Shown here piece after piece: positions 1 to 8,687 of a stretch of DNA of 64,000 nt. The stretch comes from Isoetes taiwanensis. Lineage: Eukaryota > Streptophyta > Lycopodiopsida > Isoetales > Isoetaceae. Every line of letters starts with the position of its first letter. Position 1 is the first letter of the stretch. The DNA is taken from NCBI GenBank assembly GCA_021234155.1, contig JAJEKV010000052.1:4879606-4943605 (forward strand), given 5' to 3'. The position numbers were made by a program, and so were the translations under genes. Below the pieces are notes generated by a model. The model worked only from the letters and a program-made list of their open reading frames with translations, made no database searches and was not told where the DNA came from.

Positions 1-1236
1 CTTCGCCGCTCACGTCGAAGCTTTTATTCGATCCCGTGACATCCGGCCGCCGAGCCAAGGTTCCAAGGCATCTTCCTCATGGCCTGCTTCAGCCTTTACC
101 AGTTCCAGCCGGTCCTTGGAAGAGTATTTCGGTGGATTTTATTGTCGAGCTTCCATCCTCCCAGGGCCATGACGCCATCCTTGTTGTTGTGGACCGTTTT
201 TCCAAGATGGCACATTTCATTCCTTGCAACACTTCTATCTCTAGTGAAGCCACATCGGTTCTCTTGCTTCGAGAGGTGGTTCGACTCCATGGCTTACCAG
301 ATAACATTGTCAGTGACCGCGGCCCTCAATTTGTTGCCAGTTTTTGGAAGCGTCTATTGCAACTCTTGCATGTGGAACGTTAAGCTCTCTTTCGGACATC
401 ATCCGAGACCAATGGACAGTATGGCGCACTAATCAAACCCTTGAGCAAAGATTTTGCGATGCTTCATCAATTATCAGCCAGGATGACTGGGTTGATTGGC
501 TACCGCGTGGCGAATTTGCTTATAATAATTACGTCCATGCCTCCACAGGCCGACTTAGTTCTTTATTAATTTCGGCATGCATCCCCGGTGGTCTTTGATT
601 GCTCCCGGATATGACTCGCAATCCTAGTGCCGAGGACGAGGCTCGAGAAGCTCCGCATGCTTCGGGATGATCTTCGGCACCATCTTCTCGTGCCCAAGCA
701 CATTATCGTCATCATGCGGTCAAGATCGTCGGGGCGCTCCTCATTTTGCGAGTTGGTGATCTTGTTTGGCTCTTTATGTTGATTTGCCGACAGCTTCGCC
801 CTTGTAACAAGCTCGACTCTGCGCTTAGGTCCCTATCGGATCATTGAACGAGTTGGTGATGCTTTGCTTCCGCCCGAGCTTCCGCCATCGGTCCGGGCTT
901 CACCCGGTGTTTCATGTATCTTTGTTAGAACCCTATATGGCTTAATCCATTTCGGATCGAAAGTACCTCCACCTCCACCACCAGGTCGAGATTGATGATC
1001 ATGAGGAGTTCGAGGTTCGAGAGATTCTCGACTCCAAGTTTCTTAAATCCGACGATTGTATTACTTCGTCCATTGGGAAGGTTACTCGCCAAGTGACAGA
1101 ACCTGGGAGCCTGCCGAGAATCTGACTAATGCACCTGACAAAATTGTGGAGTTTCACCGACGTTACCCGCATAAGCCAAGTCTGAGTACTCCGGCCCCAG
1201 CTTCGAGGCCTCGTCGCCATCGTAGGAGGGGGATGG
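1..1236 (+). pseudogene. Ty3/gypsy pol 3' portion (integrase core, broken)
   Basis: This is the end of a gypsy-type polyprotein that would insert element cDNA into the genome. The frame from 36 to 383 shows the integrase core with ISVDFIVELP, VVVDRFSKMAHFIP and SDRGPQF, so the first two acidic residues of the DDE triad are present. The frame then breaks near 383. Weak integrase C-terminal similarity continues in shifted frames to about 1000. The 5' part (gag, protease, RT, RNase H) lies outside the window. The order integrase, chromodomain, polypurine tract, LTR gives the plus orientation. Several frameshifts and stops make this copy non-coding. Confidence 0.85.
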
Positions 1237-1241
1237 TGTGA
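1000..1241 (+). pseudogene. Chromodomain at the C-terminus of the gypsy integrase
   Basis: Two adjacent frames together give a chromodomain: [17 protein letters not shown] up to about 1055, then [18 protein letters not shown] and VEFHRRYP in the next frame. The aromatic cage pattern (Y/F..W.GY....TWEP) is clear. Chromodomains of this kind mark chromoviruses, where they bind modified histones and guide integration. A frameshift near 1055 separates the halves. The stop at 1239-1241 overlaps the first bases of the LTR. Confidence 0.85.
1224..1236 (+). promoter_or_regulatory. Polypurine tract of the first gypsy element
   Basis: AGGAGGGGGATGG lies directly before TGTGACG, the start of the LTR. 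This is the expected primer site for plus-strand cDNA synthesis and fixes both the orientation and the LTR start. Confidence 0.8.
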
Positions 1242-1298
1242 CGACCATACGGATATTCGTATCATACGAACATTATACTCCCATGTACAAAAGATGGT

Positions 1299-1471
1299 CG
1301 TCACACGGATACAAATATCTCTCCAATATGATTCTTGAGCCTCGGAAAAAGAAAACCCCTGCTAATTCTGATAAGGCAGCCAAGGTTATTTCTAGAAACT
1401 ATACTTCTCCAGCCCTAAACACTAGACTGCAATCTAAGAAAAATACCAGAAGTCAAAAAAGGAGATCCTAA
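1299..1471 (+). pseudogene. LINE ORF1 C-terminal remnant
   Basis: The frame that stops at 1471 ends in a very basic, asparagine- and serine-rich tail (ALNTRLQSKKNTRSQKRR), typical of the nucleic-acid-binding end of a plant L1 ORF1. The front of ORF1 is missing, so the insertion is 5'-truncated. ORF2 starts 36 bp after the stop. Confidence 0.5.
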
Positions 1472-1507
1472 TTATCTTTCCCAAGGTCTCTAGCTAACAT
1501 CTTCTTA

Positions 1508-4500
1508 ATGAAGATTCTGTCTTGGAACCTCAGGGGGATAAAAGGGCCCTTGAAAAGAAGGAGAGTGATTGCTCAAATTAGAGAGCATAATCCTGATATT
1601 ATCTTGTTGCAAGAGTTGAGGCTTCCAAATTTTGAATGCTCCAACCTAGCCAATTGGATTGGCTCTGATTATTCTTCATCTTGGATAGAAGCCACTGGTA
1701 CTTCTGGTGGCATCTGCATCATTTGGAAAAACATTTCTCATTGTCTAATTTACAATAGCCCTGGGAGAAATTGGCAGTCAGTAATATTTAAGAAAAATGA
1801 TCTTTCCTTTGGGATAATCAATGTGTATGCTTCTACCTGCTCTAGAGAGAGAGAAATCTTATGGCCTCAAATTGGTAATTGGCTTGAAAACCACTGCTCT
1901 TTATCTTGGATTATGGGGGGAGATTTTAATAACACCCCTTCAAGAGATCTTAAGCTTGGCAAAGATATTAACATGACCAGAACTGAGAAGATCAATTGGG
2001 ATAATCTTATGGATAATTTTCTTTTCACTCATATCCCCTCTGCAACAGCTAAGTTTACTTGGTCAAACAAACAGGAAGGTAGCAAACGTGTCTTCTGTGC
2101 CCTTGATAGATTCTACATCAATAATTCTGACAATTCCTTCTGGGATAACTGCTTGGTTTTTAGTGATGAGGCCACCTCTATTTCTGATCACCAGCCCCAA
2201 TTTCTCGAGACGAAACATATGCTTACCATTAAAAAAGGATCAAATTGCCCCTTTAAATTAAACTGCAGTTTGCTAAATAATGCAAATTTCTGTGAGCAGT
2301 TTAAAGCATTCTACCAAACCCTTCCAAGAGTGCATCCTACCAAATCTATGAGAGATTTTTATTCCAATGTCAAGGCCTCCAAAGTGTGGATTAAGCAATG
2401 GTCTAAAAATAATAATAAATCAAGAAAAGAAGAAAAAAAGAGATGCATGATTAATATGAAGGATATTAGACTCAAAATTCAGAGTGAGCCTCATAACAGA
2501 GACCTACATATCCAAGAGTCTAACCTTGAGCAAACTATAAAGGCAATGGAGGAATATGTAGCTAAAGGTGCTGCCATTAAGTGCAAAATAAAATATCTTT
2601 CAAATATGGACAGTAATAACTCGAAATTCTTCTTTAGAGTGGCTAAAAATAGACTCCTTAAGAATCAGATTTTGGCTGTTAAAAATGACCAAGATGCCCT
2701 GCTGGAAGATAGCAATGAAATCAGTCAATTCTTTTACTCAAAGTATTCTGGAATTTTTTCTGATAGTGATAATATATCCTGGCAAAACTCGGAGGCCAAA
2801 GATTTCATTAATCTGATTAATACTCTTCCTGATTATGACTCCATTCCAATCTCCAATAATGTTGTTGATCTGCCTAATGAGAATGAGATTAAAGCCACTC
2901 TGATGCATCTTGCAAAAGGTAAAAGTCCAGGCCCTGATGGCTTGCCTCCTGAGTTTTACCTGTGCTTTTGGGATGTAATTAAATATGACTTCATTCAAAT
3001 GATTCATGGATTTTGGCATAACAACCATCTACATCCAGCCATGGCTGCTGGTCTGGTCACTCTTGTGCCAAAGGTTGATAAACCTGAAAATTTTAGTGAT
3101 TGGAGACCTATCTCCCTCACTAACACTTCTTATAAAGTGTGTGCTAAAATTATAGCAAATAGAATAAATGTCCATTTGCAAAAAAATATTTCTATAAACC
3201 AGTCAGCTTTTTTGCCAAAAAGATTCATTCTGGACAACTATATTGCTGCTATGGAAGGATTACACTGGGCTAAAATATCTAATCAAAATTGTATCCTTCT
3301 AAAATTGGATTTCTCTAAGGCATTTGATTCTATTCGATGGGATTTTTTAGAATTGGCTATGAAGAAAATAGGTTTCCCTGATAAGTTGATCCAATTAATT
3401 CTTGGCCTAAATTCTCGTGCTCAATCCTCTATTCTGATTAATGGTTCTCCAGGTAAGTTCTTCCCCCTGAAGAAAGGTGTGAGGCAAGGTTGTCCCTTAG
3501 CACCCTACTTATTTATTATTGCTGCTGATCAGTTAACTCGGGCCATTCTACATCATCAAAATCTTGGTAATATCAAGGGTCTGGTCATGCCAAATTCTCA
3601 GAATCAATTGACTATTCTTCAATATGCAGATGACTCATTCTCCTTTCTCCAAAATGATGCTAAAAATATTGAGTTCTTCCTACAAATTATTAATAATTTT
3701 AGTAAGGCCTCAGGGATCCATCTGAACCTGCTCAAATCTGTCATTATTGGAGCTCCAGGTCAGCTCAACATTCATGGTATAAAGTGTGTTTCTGAAAATG
3801 AAACCACAAAACTTTTAGGGATGCCTTTAGGTTTAGATATTAATATCAAGACTCTCTGGCATCCTATTGTTGAAAAGATTAGGAAAAAGCTAAATAATTA
3901 TGGCAGTTGTCTTTCTTTGGCAGGGAGAACTATTATTGCCTCCTCTGTTATAGCTAGTTCCCATGTCTACTTCTCCTCTGCCCTTATTGCTCCTAAATGC
4001 ATTTATCAGCAAATTGAAAGAATCATAAGGAATTTCATTTGGGGGAAGAGGCATCTTGTAAATTGGAATTATGTTACCAGGAACAAATCTTCAGGAGGTC
4101 TCGGCTGCAAGAATCTTATGCTTCAGGCTTATGCCTTGGGGGGTAAATATATTTGGAAAGCCCTTTTCCAAAGAAATAATCCTGCTACTGAATTTTTACA
4201 CTATTGGATCTCAAAGAGTGGAATTAAAGATCATCCCTCTATCAGTCATCAGCTCCCTCACTCTGCTTTCTATGATATTAAACCTGCAGCAAACACATCA
4301 CCTTTGATGAGAAACCTTTTAAAGGCTTGGAACAAGGTCTCCAATGCCTTTATCTATACTGGAATTAATCAGGCTCACCATGCTACAAGTATCTTTTGGA
4401 ACCCTAATCTATCCAAGAGGGATAATATTCCTTTGGCTTTAATTCATCCTAAGATTTATAGGAAATGGAAGTTAAATAATATCTGCAACTTGGGGGACCT

Positions 4501-5320
4501 CTGGGCCAATGGTCATTGGATTTCATGGACTAATCTTAAGGCCAAGATAAGAAAATCCAGTACAGATAGGCTGATTCATAGACATATTATAAGTAAAGTG
4601 GCAAATATAAACCTGGATGCCTCTTCTTCTCCTGAAAATGATTGGTTATTAAATGGCAAAAATATTTATAAAGTGTCTAAGGTCTATGAGCATCTTACCA
4701 TGTCAAATCTGTCATCCAAAGCAGGCAATTACTGGAACATTTCTGAGTTAGAAGAGAAAGAGCTGTTTAGAAATATATGGAACTCCTTTTGTGCCCCAAA
4801 AAATTCTTATTTCAATTGGTTAATTGCCAATAAAAGTGTTCCTAATCTTCAGGACATATGCAGACACCAGAATAGTCAATCTCAGGCTTCCCCATTATGT
4901 CCCTTAGGTTGTGGCATTTCAGAATCCATGGAGCATATTTTTATATGTCCCAAATTGCATAGTTTCTGGACATGGTTCGAGGTGAATTTTAATCTACAAA
5001 GGCCTGCCTCTATCCTGAACTTCATGATGAATAATAATCCTCTACAAAATACTTTATGCTACATAGCTTTGTGGAATATTTGGAAACACAGGAATAGAGT
5101 TCTACATGGTGGTCACAATCCAGCTAATATTTGGATTAAACTTCAAGTTATGTTTGACATTGGAATCACAGCTACAGCACATAGAAACAAATATGAGGAT
5201 GCAAATTTTGATCACAATTGGTTGTCTTTAGGACAATATGCTGGGTATTTCAATTTATTTAAGCTTCACTGTCATGAAATCATTACTAACTCTGAATCTG
5301 TTTTTGATATCTGTTTTTGA
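1508..5320 (+). CDS. LINE ORF2: endonuclease, reverse transcriptase, zinc finger
   Basis: This 1270-residue protein would nick target DNA and copy LINE RNA in place. Residues 1-230 form an AP-like endonuclease (LSWNLRG, LLQE, GGDFNNTP, SDHQP). The RT spans about 440-760: KGKSPGPDG near 470, KLDFSKAFDS near 600, GVRQGCPLAPYLF, and the catalytic YADD near 705. The C-terminus at about 1085-1160 has the zf-RVT pattern (FNWLIANK, CPLGCGISESMEHIFICP). There is no internal stop or frameshift and all catalytic motifs are present, so the protein may be functional. The start ATG at 1508 is followed at once by the conserved endonuclease N-terminus. The stop is a double TGA-TAG in the same frame, preceded by a T5 run. 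Confidence 0.93.
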   Translation: MKILSWNLRGIKGPLKRRRVIAQIREHNPDIILLQELRLPNFECSNLANWIGSDYSSSWIEATGTSGGICIIWKNISHCLIYNSPGRNWQSVIFKKNDLSFGIINVYASTCSREREILWPQIGNWLENHCSLSWIMGGDFNNTPSRDLKLGKDINMTRTEKINWDNLMDNFLFTHIPSATAKFTWSNKQEGSKRVFCALDRFYINNSDNSFWDNCLVFSDEATSISDHQPQFLETKHMLTIKKGSNCPFKLNCSLLNNANFCEQFKAFYQTLPRVHPTKSMRDFYSNVKASKVWIKQWSKNNNKSRKEEKKRCMINMKDIRLKIQSEPHNRDLHIQESNLEQTIKAMEEYVAKGAAIKCKIKYLSNMDSNNSKFFFRVAKNRLLKNQILAVKNDQDALLEDSNEISQFFYSKYSGIFSDSDNISWQNSEAKDFINLINTLPDYDSIPISNNVVDLPNENEIKATLMHLAKGKSPGPDGLPPEFYLCFWDVIKYDFIQMIHGFWHNNHLHPAMAAGLVTLVPKVDKPENFSDWRPISLTNTSYKVCAKIIANRINVHLQKNISINQSAFLPKRFILDNYIAAMEGLHWAKISNQNCILLKLDFSKAFDSIRWDFLELAMKKIGFPDKLIQLILGLNSRAQSSILINGSPGKFFPLKKGVRQGCPLAPYLFIIAADQLTRAILHHQNLGNIKGLVMPNSQNQLTILQYADDSFSFLQNDAKNIEFFLQIINNFSKASGIHLNLLKSVIIGAPGQLNIHGIKCVSENETTKLLGMPLGLDINIKTLWHPIVEKIRKKLNNYGSCLSLAGRTIIASSVIASSHVYFSSALIAPKCIYQQIERIIRNFIWGKRHLVNWNYVTRNKSSGGLGCKNLMLQAYALGGKYIWKALFQRNNPATEFLHYWISKSGIKDHPSISHQLPHSAFYDIKPAANTSPLMRNLLKAWNKVSNAFIYTGINQAHHATSIFWNPNLSKRDNIPLALIHPKIYRKWKLNNICNLGDLWANGHWISWTNLKAKIRKSSTDRLIHRHIISKVANINLDASSSPENDWLLNGKNIYKVSKVYEHLTMSNLSSKAGNYWNISELEEKELFRNIWNSFCAPKNSYFNWLIANKSVPNLQDICRHQNSQSQASPLCPLGCGISESMEHIFICPKLHSFWTWFEVNFNLQRPASILNFMMNNNPLQNTLCYIALWNIWKHRNRVLHGGHNPANIWIKLQVMFDIGITATAHRNKYEDANFDHNWLSLGQYAGYFNLFKLHCHEIITNSESVFDICF

Positions 5321-5805
5321 TAGAATACCTCTGGAACTGCAAGTTTAAGCTTGACCTACACTTTGATGATGTGGAAGCCTCCAAATATATCGGCCTACCA
5401 ATGACAGGACAGGAAAGAGTACAGAATCATGTGCAAACACAGACTGATGACAGTTTTTGGACAGGAAAAGTAAAAGGGAAATTGTATGAAAAAATCAGTG
5501 AGATCCCAAATAGAGAGATTGAATGGGCAAAGAAATTTTGCAAAGAAACTCAGCTCATGTATGTGCTATGGTGGTTCATGCATGCCAACAGTATGGATAT
5601 GACAGACAGGCAATTTGAATTTTATAGGGAATGCTACTACTATCACAGGGGTCGGGCAGACTGTTATGGCACTATGATCCATTTGTATTCCACATGTAAC
5701 TCTACAAGGCTGATTGAGCTTGTTGATTGGGGAAAGAATCTCATTCCTATCCTCATTCCACATTTCAGAGATCATTTTCACTATCTTGACACATATAACT
5801 TCTGA
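5308..5805 (+). CDS. LINE ORF3, downstream accessory frame of unknown function
   Basis: An open frame of about 165 codons runs from 5308 to 5805 in the -1 frame relative to ORF2 and overlaps its end. It has no early ATG; the first is at 5401. It could therefore be reached by reinitiation or by a -1 slip on the T5 run next to the ORF2 stop. The protein is rich in aromatic residues, Cys and His (MYVLWWFMHANSMDMT, RECYYYHRGRADCYG) and looks globular. I do not recognise a family. It is not an RNase H: there is no D-E-D-D pattern. The LINE 3' UTR follows. Confidence 0.5.
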   Translation, partial: YLFLIEYLWNCKFKLDLHFDDVEASKYIGLPMTGQERVQNHVQTQTDDSFWTGKVKGKLYEKISEIPNREIEWAKKFCKETQLMYVLWWFMHANSMDMTDRQFEFYRECYYYHRGRADCYGTMIHLYSTCNSTRLIELVDWGKNLIPILIPHFRDHFHYLDTYNF

Positions 5806-6200
5806 TATCACACTCATTTCCCTTTAGACTTGCTGTTTTTTGCAGATTATTGGCTCAAGGAATCTACATGAACTGTTGCTGGCTTCATCAGTAAAATGGT
5901 TCAACATTTTGCTACCTTAGTAGATTGTTGCTGTTACAAGATGCTGCTACAAGACCCACTCTATCCAGGATAACAGATGAACCTATCTCAGATGTTATCT
6001 AAATGGTTTCATTATGTTGTCACTATCTAAAACTATATTTCTCTTTATGGCTCTTTATATTTTTGTTTGGGTTTTACCAAATCCAAATATCCAACTCTCT
6101 ATGTTGCTGACATCTTTTGTCATGCAATATTTATATTTTGTACTTATTCTCCATAATTAATGATTAAAAAGCTTCATTCCCTCAAAAAAAAAAACAAAAG
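5806..6200 (+). other. LINE 3' UTR, poly-A tail and target-site repeat
   Basis: This stretch is AT-rich and non-coding. It ends in ten or more A residues at 6184-6194, followed by acaaaag, which also occurs at 1287-1293. It fits target-primed reverse transcription. The host LTR resumes at about 6195-6201. Confidence 0.7.
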
Positions 6201-6202
6201 GG

Positions 6203-6285
6203 TAGTTGCACAAGACAGGGTTTGAACTCGCAACCTTCTAGTTGCGAGTCACACACCCTTGCCAAGTGCGCTACCAATATTTGTT
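6203..6285 (-). repeat. tRNA-like (box A/box B) stretch inside the LTR
   Basis: Read on the minus strand, TAGCGCACTTGG resembles an RNA polymerase III box A and GCGAGTTCAAACCC a box B, about 45 bp apart. It is probably a degenerate tRNA-derived or SINE-derived piece that became part of the U3 region. It cannot fold as a complete tRNA because no matching acceptor stem is seen. Confidence 0.45.
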
Positions 6286-6328
6286 GAAGACATTCCTTCA
6301 CGTCTTCCTCATATGTGGGATTATCTCC

Positions 6329-6353
6329 AGAAGGTTCTAGAATGTTCTAGAAC
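6329..6353 (+). promoter_or_regulatory. Heat-shock-element cluster in the gypsy LTR
   Basis: Five contiguous 5-bp units alternate as AGAAG, GTTCT, AGAAT, GTTCT, AGAAC, which is the nGAAn/nTTCn arrangement bound by trimeric heat-shock factors. It lies about 70 bp upstream of the TATA box, a suitable place to drive the element under heat. Confidence 0.75.
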
Positions 6354-6423
6354 CTAAATGCATGCGCGACACTTGGCGCGATCTCATCCATTAGAGTGGC
6401 GCGATCCTGACCGTTGGTCTAGA

Positions 6424-6430
6424 TATATAA
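6424..6430 (+). promoter_or_regulatory. TATA box of the gypsy LTR
   Basis: TATATAA followed by GGAGG lies about 210 bp before the end of the LTR, a normal U3/R position. Confidence 0.6.
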
Positions 6431-6639
6431 GGAGGCACTTCCTTCTTGTCAAACCATTCCGGTTCAATGCCAGTCTTGAGCCTTCTAGGCATCTGTCTCA
6501 TGTTCATGCTTGCTTTCGGGCCATTGTATTCTTGATTCTTGTTCATATATCAGATTCTTTGCCGATCTTGGCGTATTTCTTCCGTATTTCTTGTGTATTC
6601 TCGACGTATTTTCCTTGTTTTCGCGTAGGTTCATGACAT

Positions 6640-6810
6640 TATGCTTTCATCTGCTGTATTCTGTTGAGTAATGCTGTCTGTGAACTGATGTACTGCGCTG
6701 AGTAGTGCTGTAATGTGCTGAGTAGTGCTGTCTGTGAACTGCTGTAATATGATGAGTAGTGCTGTATTATGTTGTCTGTGAGCTGCAATACTTGTTGCTG
6801 TCTCTTTGCA
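6640..6810 (+). repeat. Short imperfect repeats (gctgagtagtgctgt-like)
   Basis: The word tgagtagtgctgt and its variants recur at least four times in about 110 bp, spaced by tgtgaactg. Related CTG-rich words recur on the same strand at 8400-8540, 9330-9380 and 10360-10450. A pyrimidine tract ending in tttgcag at about 6811 could be a splice acceptor for the next open frame. Confidence 0.55.
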
Positions 6811-6853
6811 GGTACTTCTGGTTAATTGGAAAGGATGATGTGACTGTGCCAGG

Positions 6854-7453
6854 GTGGAAGGGACCAAGGAAATACACAGCATCCGAACATACATGTCCAA
6901 ATCGACCGCAAGGGTGGCTCATAGAGGTTTAAGTTGTTTCTGTGGTAACTGTTTGAAGGGAAACTGGTCATGTTGTGTGAATAGGCACAGGTTGAAGAAT
7001 TGGAAGTATGTGACACTAAAACCTATGAAGTCTACTGGCGAAACACTTGATGACGAAATTGACGAGGCATTTTTTGAAGGTGATGGGGAATGGCTTAGTG
7101 AAAACATAGAGGAAGGTGACAACTTTGCAGTTGTAGCCGAGGAGGGCAATCAAGAGAATGCAGACTTCTATGTGGTGAAGTGTGTTAAGCCGAGGCATAT
7201 TCTTGACAAGATTGTACATGACAGTTGGGGTCAGACTTTTAATGTCGATGAACATGTGCTGGCTGGTGTATACTATGCTATCCAACTCGATGGTAGTTGG
7301 GAGCTACTTCAAAACAAAGGTCTTACTTATCAATACAATCATCATGTCACAGCAATCAAGTTTGAGATGAATCAAATTCCCGACACCAACAGGTTTTCCC
7401 TTGACGGGGCTACCCATCAAATGATCCTTGACAGCCTACCATATGAAGGTTGA
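6854..7453 (+). CDS. Unidentified 199-residue ORF with a Cys cluster
   Basis: I do not recognise a named family. The protein has a compact cysteine motif near residues 27-42 (CFCGNCLKGNWSCC), an acidic middle (EEGDNFAVVAEEGNQEN) and a C-terminal half rich in beta-prone sequence (QTFNVDEHVLAGVYYAI). Cys clusters of this style occur at the C-terminal side of some transposon-encoded proteins, but that is only an impression. It may be the last exon of a longer gene, since an acceptor-like tttgcag lies upstream. It faces the minus-strand gene that begins at 10520, with about 150 bp between their 3' ends. Confidence 0.4.
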   Translation: MEGTKEIHSIRTYMSKSTARVAHRGLSCFCGNCLKGNWSCCVNRHRLKNWKYVTLKPMKSTGETLDDEIDEAFFEGDGEWLSENIEEGDNFAVVAEEGNQENADFYVVKCVKPRHILDKIVHDSWGQTFNVDEHVLAGVYYAIQLDGSWELLQNKGLTYQYNHHVTAIKFEMNQIPDTNRFSLDGATHQMILDSLPYEG

Positions 7454-7601
7454 AAATGGTTTGAAGAGTTGTTTCATCATTTCAGCATTTATCTTAAATT
7501 TTGAAGACCTTTGTCTTAAATTTTGAAGACCTTTATCTTAAATTTTTATGTTGTATTAGAGACACTACTTGGAATCAATACTCAAGATTACATAAAGTAA
7601 G

Positions 7602-8687
7602 TCATATATATATTACAAAAGGGTAGTGTACAATGGTATTTTCAGGAGTCATTGAAGTTTTCAGAGTGGTTAGAGTCTTCAGGAATGGTGCCCAGCAACT
7701 GCCTTTGTGCCTCTTCTGGAGCATTGAGGATATAATAGGCCGAGACAAGATAGTTGTTGAGACAGTAATCCAGCACATCAACTGTCTCATTCTGCAATCA
7801 TGCATCAGTGATGTCTAGCTGTGAGATTGTTTCTTCAACTGTATGAGAACACAAGTAATCCAATGCTGGACACACAAACTTCTGCAAAAAGTTGTTCTCT
7901 TCCTGCCCCTTGAAAGGCATAACAGGAACGGTTGTGCGTGCAGGGTTTAGAAACCCTTTGTGTAGGCTGTCATCTACCAAGAAAATCATACCATGATATT
8001 CAGGAAAATCCTCAAGTACAACCTTCAACTCCTTGAAAAAAAGTTGCTTTGCTGTGCTGGTTGGATCTCGCATGCATAGCACTGCTCTTGACCATATACC
8101 TTCAAGAATTTGGTTCGCAAATCTGGGAGCAATGCATCCACCATATCCCTTGTATTTTGAAGTAGAGAAGCACTCCAGATTACAATATCAAACCTCTGCA
8201 GTGCCCACTCCACAAACTCATGATACCCTGGTCTGCAAATGAGATACTTACTTGGAGTTTCTTTTACAACATGGTTCGTTTGAGGTGGAGGCAAGATTTT
8301 TTGGCCCATTCTCCTCTGTCATGTTTGTGCCGGTACACCATTTATGTCAAGCACCATCAACTTCCATCTGGGTTCCCATCCCTCAACGTTTGCACCCACT
8401 GTCGATGTGTGCTGCATTGTGCTGGACTGTGCGGCGATCTGTGCTGGACTCTGCTGGATTCTGCTGCCATGCTGTGCTGGACTGTGCTGGGAAGTGCTAT
8501 CGAGATGTGCTGGATGTTGCTGCAATCTACTGGACTTTGCTTTAGCTTTGCTACCGGATGATGGAGAGTGCTGATCCATAGTCAGACACATCTGTATTAG
8601 TATCTCCCTGCCCCCAATGTATTGGTGTTTCCTGGCTATCAGTAACCCCTGCAGTGGCCTTCGGTGCTTTATCCTCCATTTCATCAT
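7602..8687 (-). pseudogene. SCP1/FCP1-like phosphatase domain, broken
   Basis: HAD-type small phosphatases of this group remove phosphate from proteins such as the RNA polymerase II tail. The order on the minus strand is: a Gln/Ser/Ala-rich stretch (8687-8370); RWKLMVLDINGVPA, which corresponds to motif 1 but reads DIN where the catalytic DxD is expected; then, after a frame change, ICRPGYHEFVEWALQRFDIV, WSASLLQNTRDMVDALLP and, in a further frame, LVDDSLHKGFLNP. The last three match the conserved body and the late DD motif. Frame changes near 8315 and 8080 and the changed motif 1 argue against activity. The domain lies downstream of the RING and coiled-coil parts on the same strand, so it may end one multi-exon gene. 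Confidence 0.65.

Larger units (their letters stand above)
1294..6193 (+). mobile_element. L1-like LINE retrotransposon inserted in the LTR
   Basis: The order is a remnant of ORF1, a complete ORF2 (endonuclease, RT, zinc finger), a further open frame, a 3' UTR and a poly-A tail at 6184-6194. The 5' edge is uncertain. If acaaaag (1287-1293 and 6194-6200) is the target duplication, the LINE starts at 1294. If the palindrome arm at 1294-1306 belongs to the LTR, the start is near 1316 with a shorter duplication. The intact ORF2 suggests a young insertion that is more recent than the LTR element it sits in. Confidence 0.85.
1237..6638 (+). mobile_element. 3' LTR of the first gypsy element, split by a LINE
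   Basis: The LTR starts with TGTGACG right after the polypurine tract and ends near 6638 with CATGACA. Its two parts (1237 to about 1293-1316, and about 6195-6638) sum to roughly 500 bp once the LINE is removed. It carries a tRNA-like stretch, a heat-shock-element cluster at 6329-6353 and a TATA box at 6424-6430, as expected for a U3 promoter. The start is strongly palindromic: 13-bp arms at 1236-1248 and 1294-1306 enclose the arms ttcgtat/atacgaa at 1256-1270. The exact 3' end is inferred from the terminal CA only, because the 5' LTR is outside the window. Confidence 0.7.

Noticed and set aside
1287-1293. acaaaag as the certain LINE target duplication
   Set aside because: It is short and next to a poly-A, and the palindrome arm at 1294-1306 may belong to the LTR; kept as one of two options.
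2738-3028. Minus-strand ORF inside LINE ORF2
   Set aside because: It is a shadow of the RT coding region.
5318-5323. Stop-codon readthrough from LINE ORF2 into ORF3
   Set aside because: TGA is followed directly by TAG in the same frame, and ORF3 is in the -1 frame, so readthrough cannot join them.
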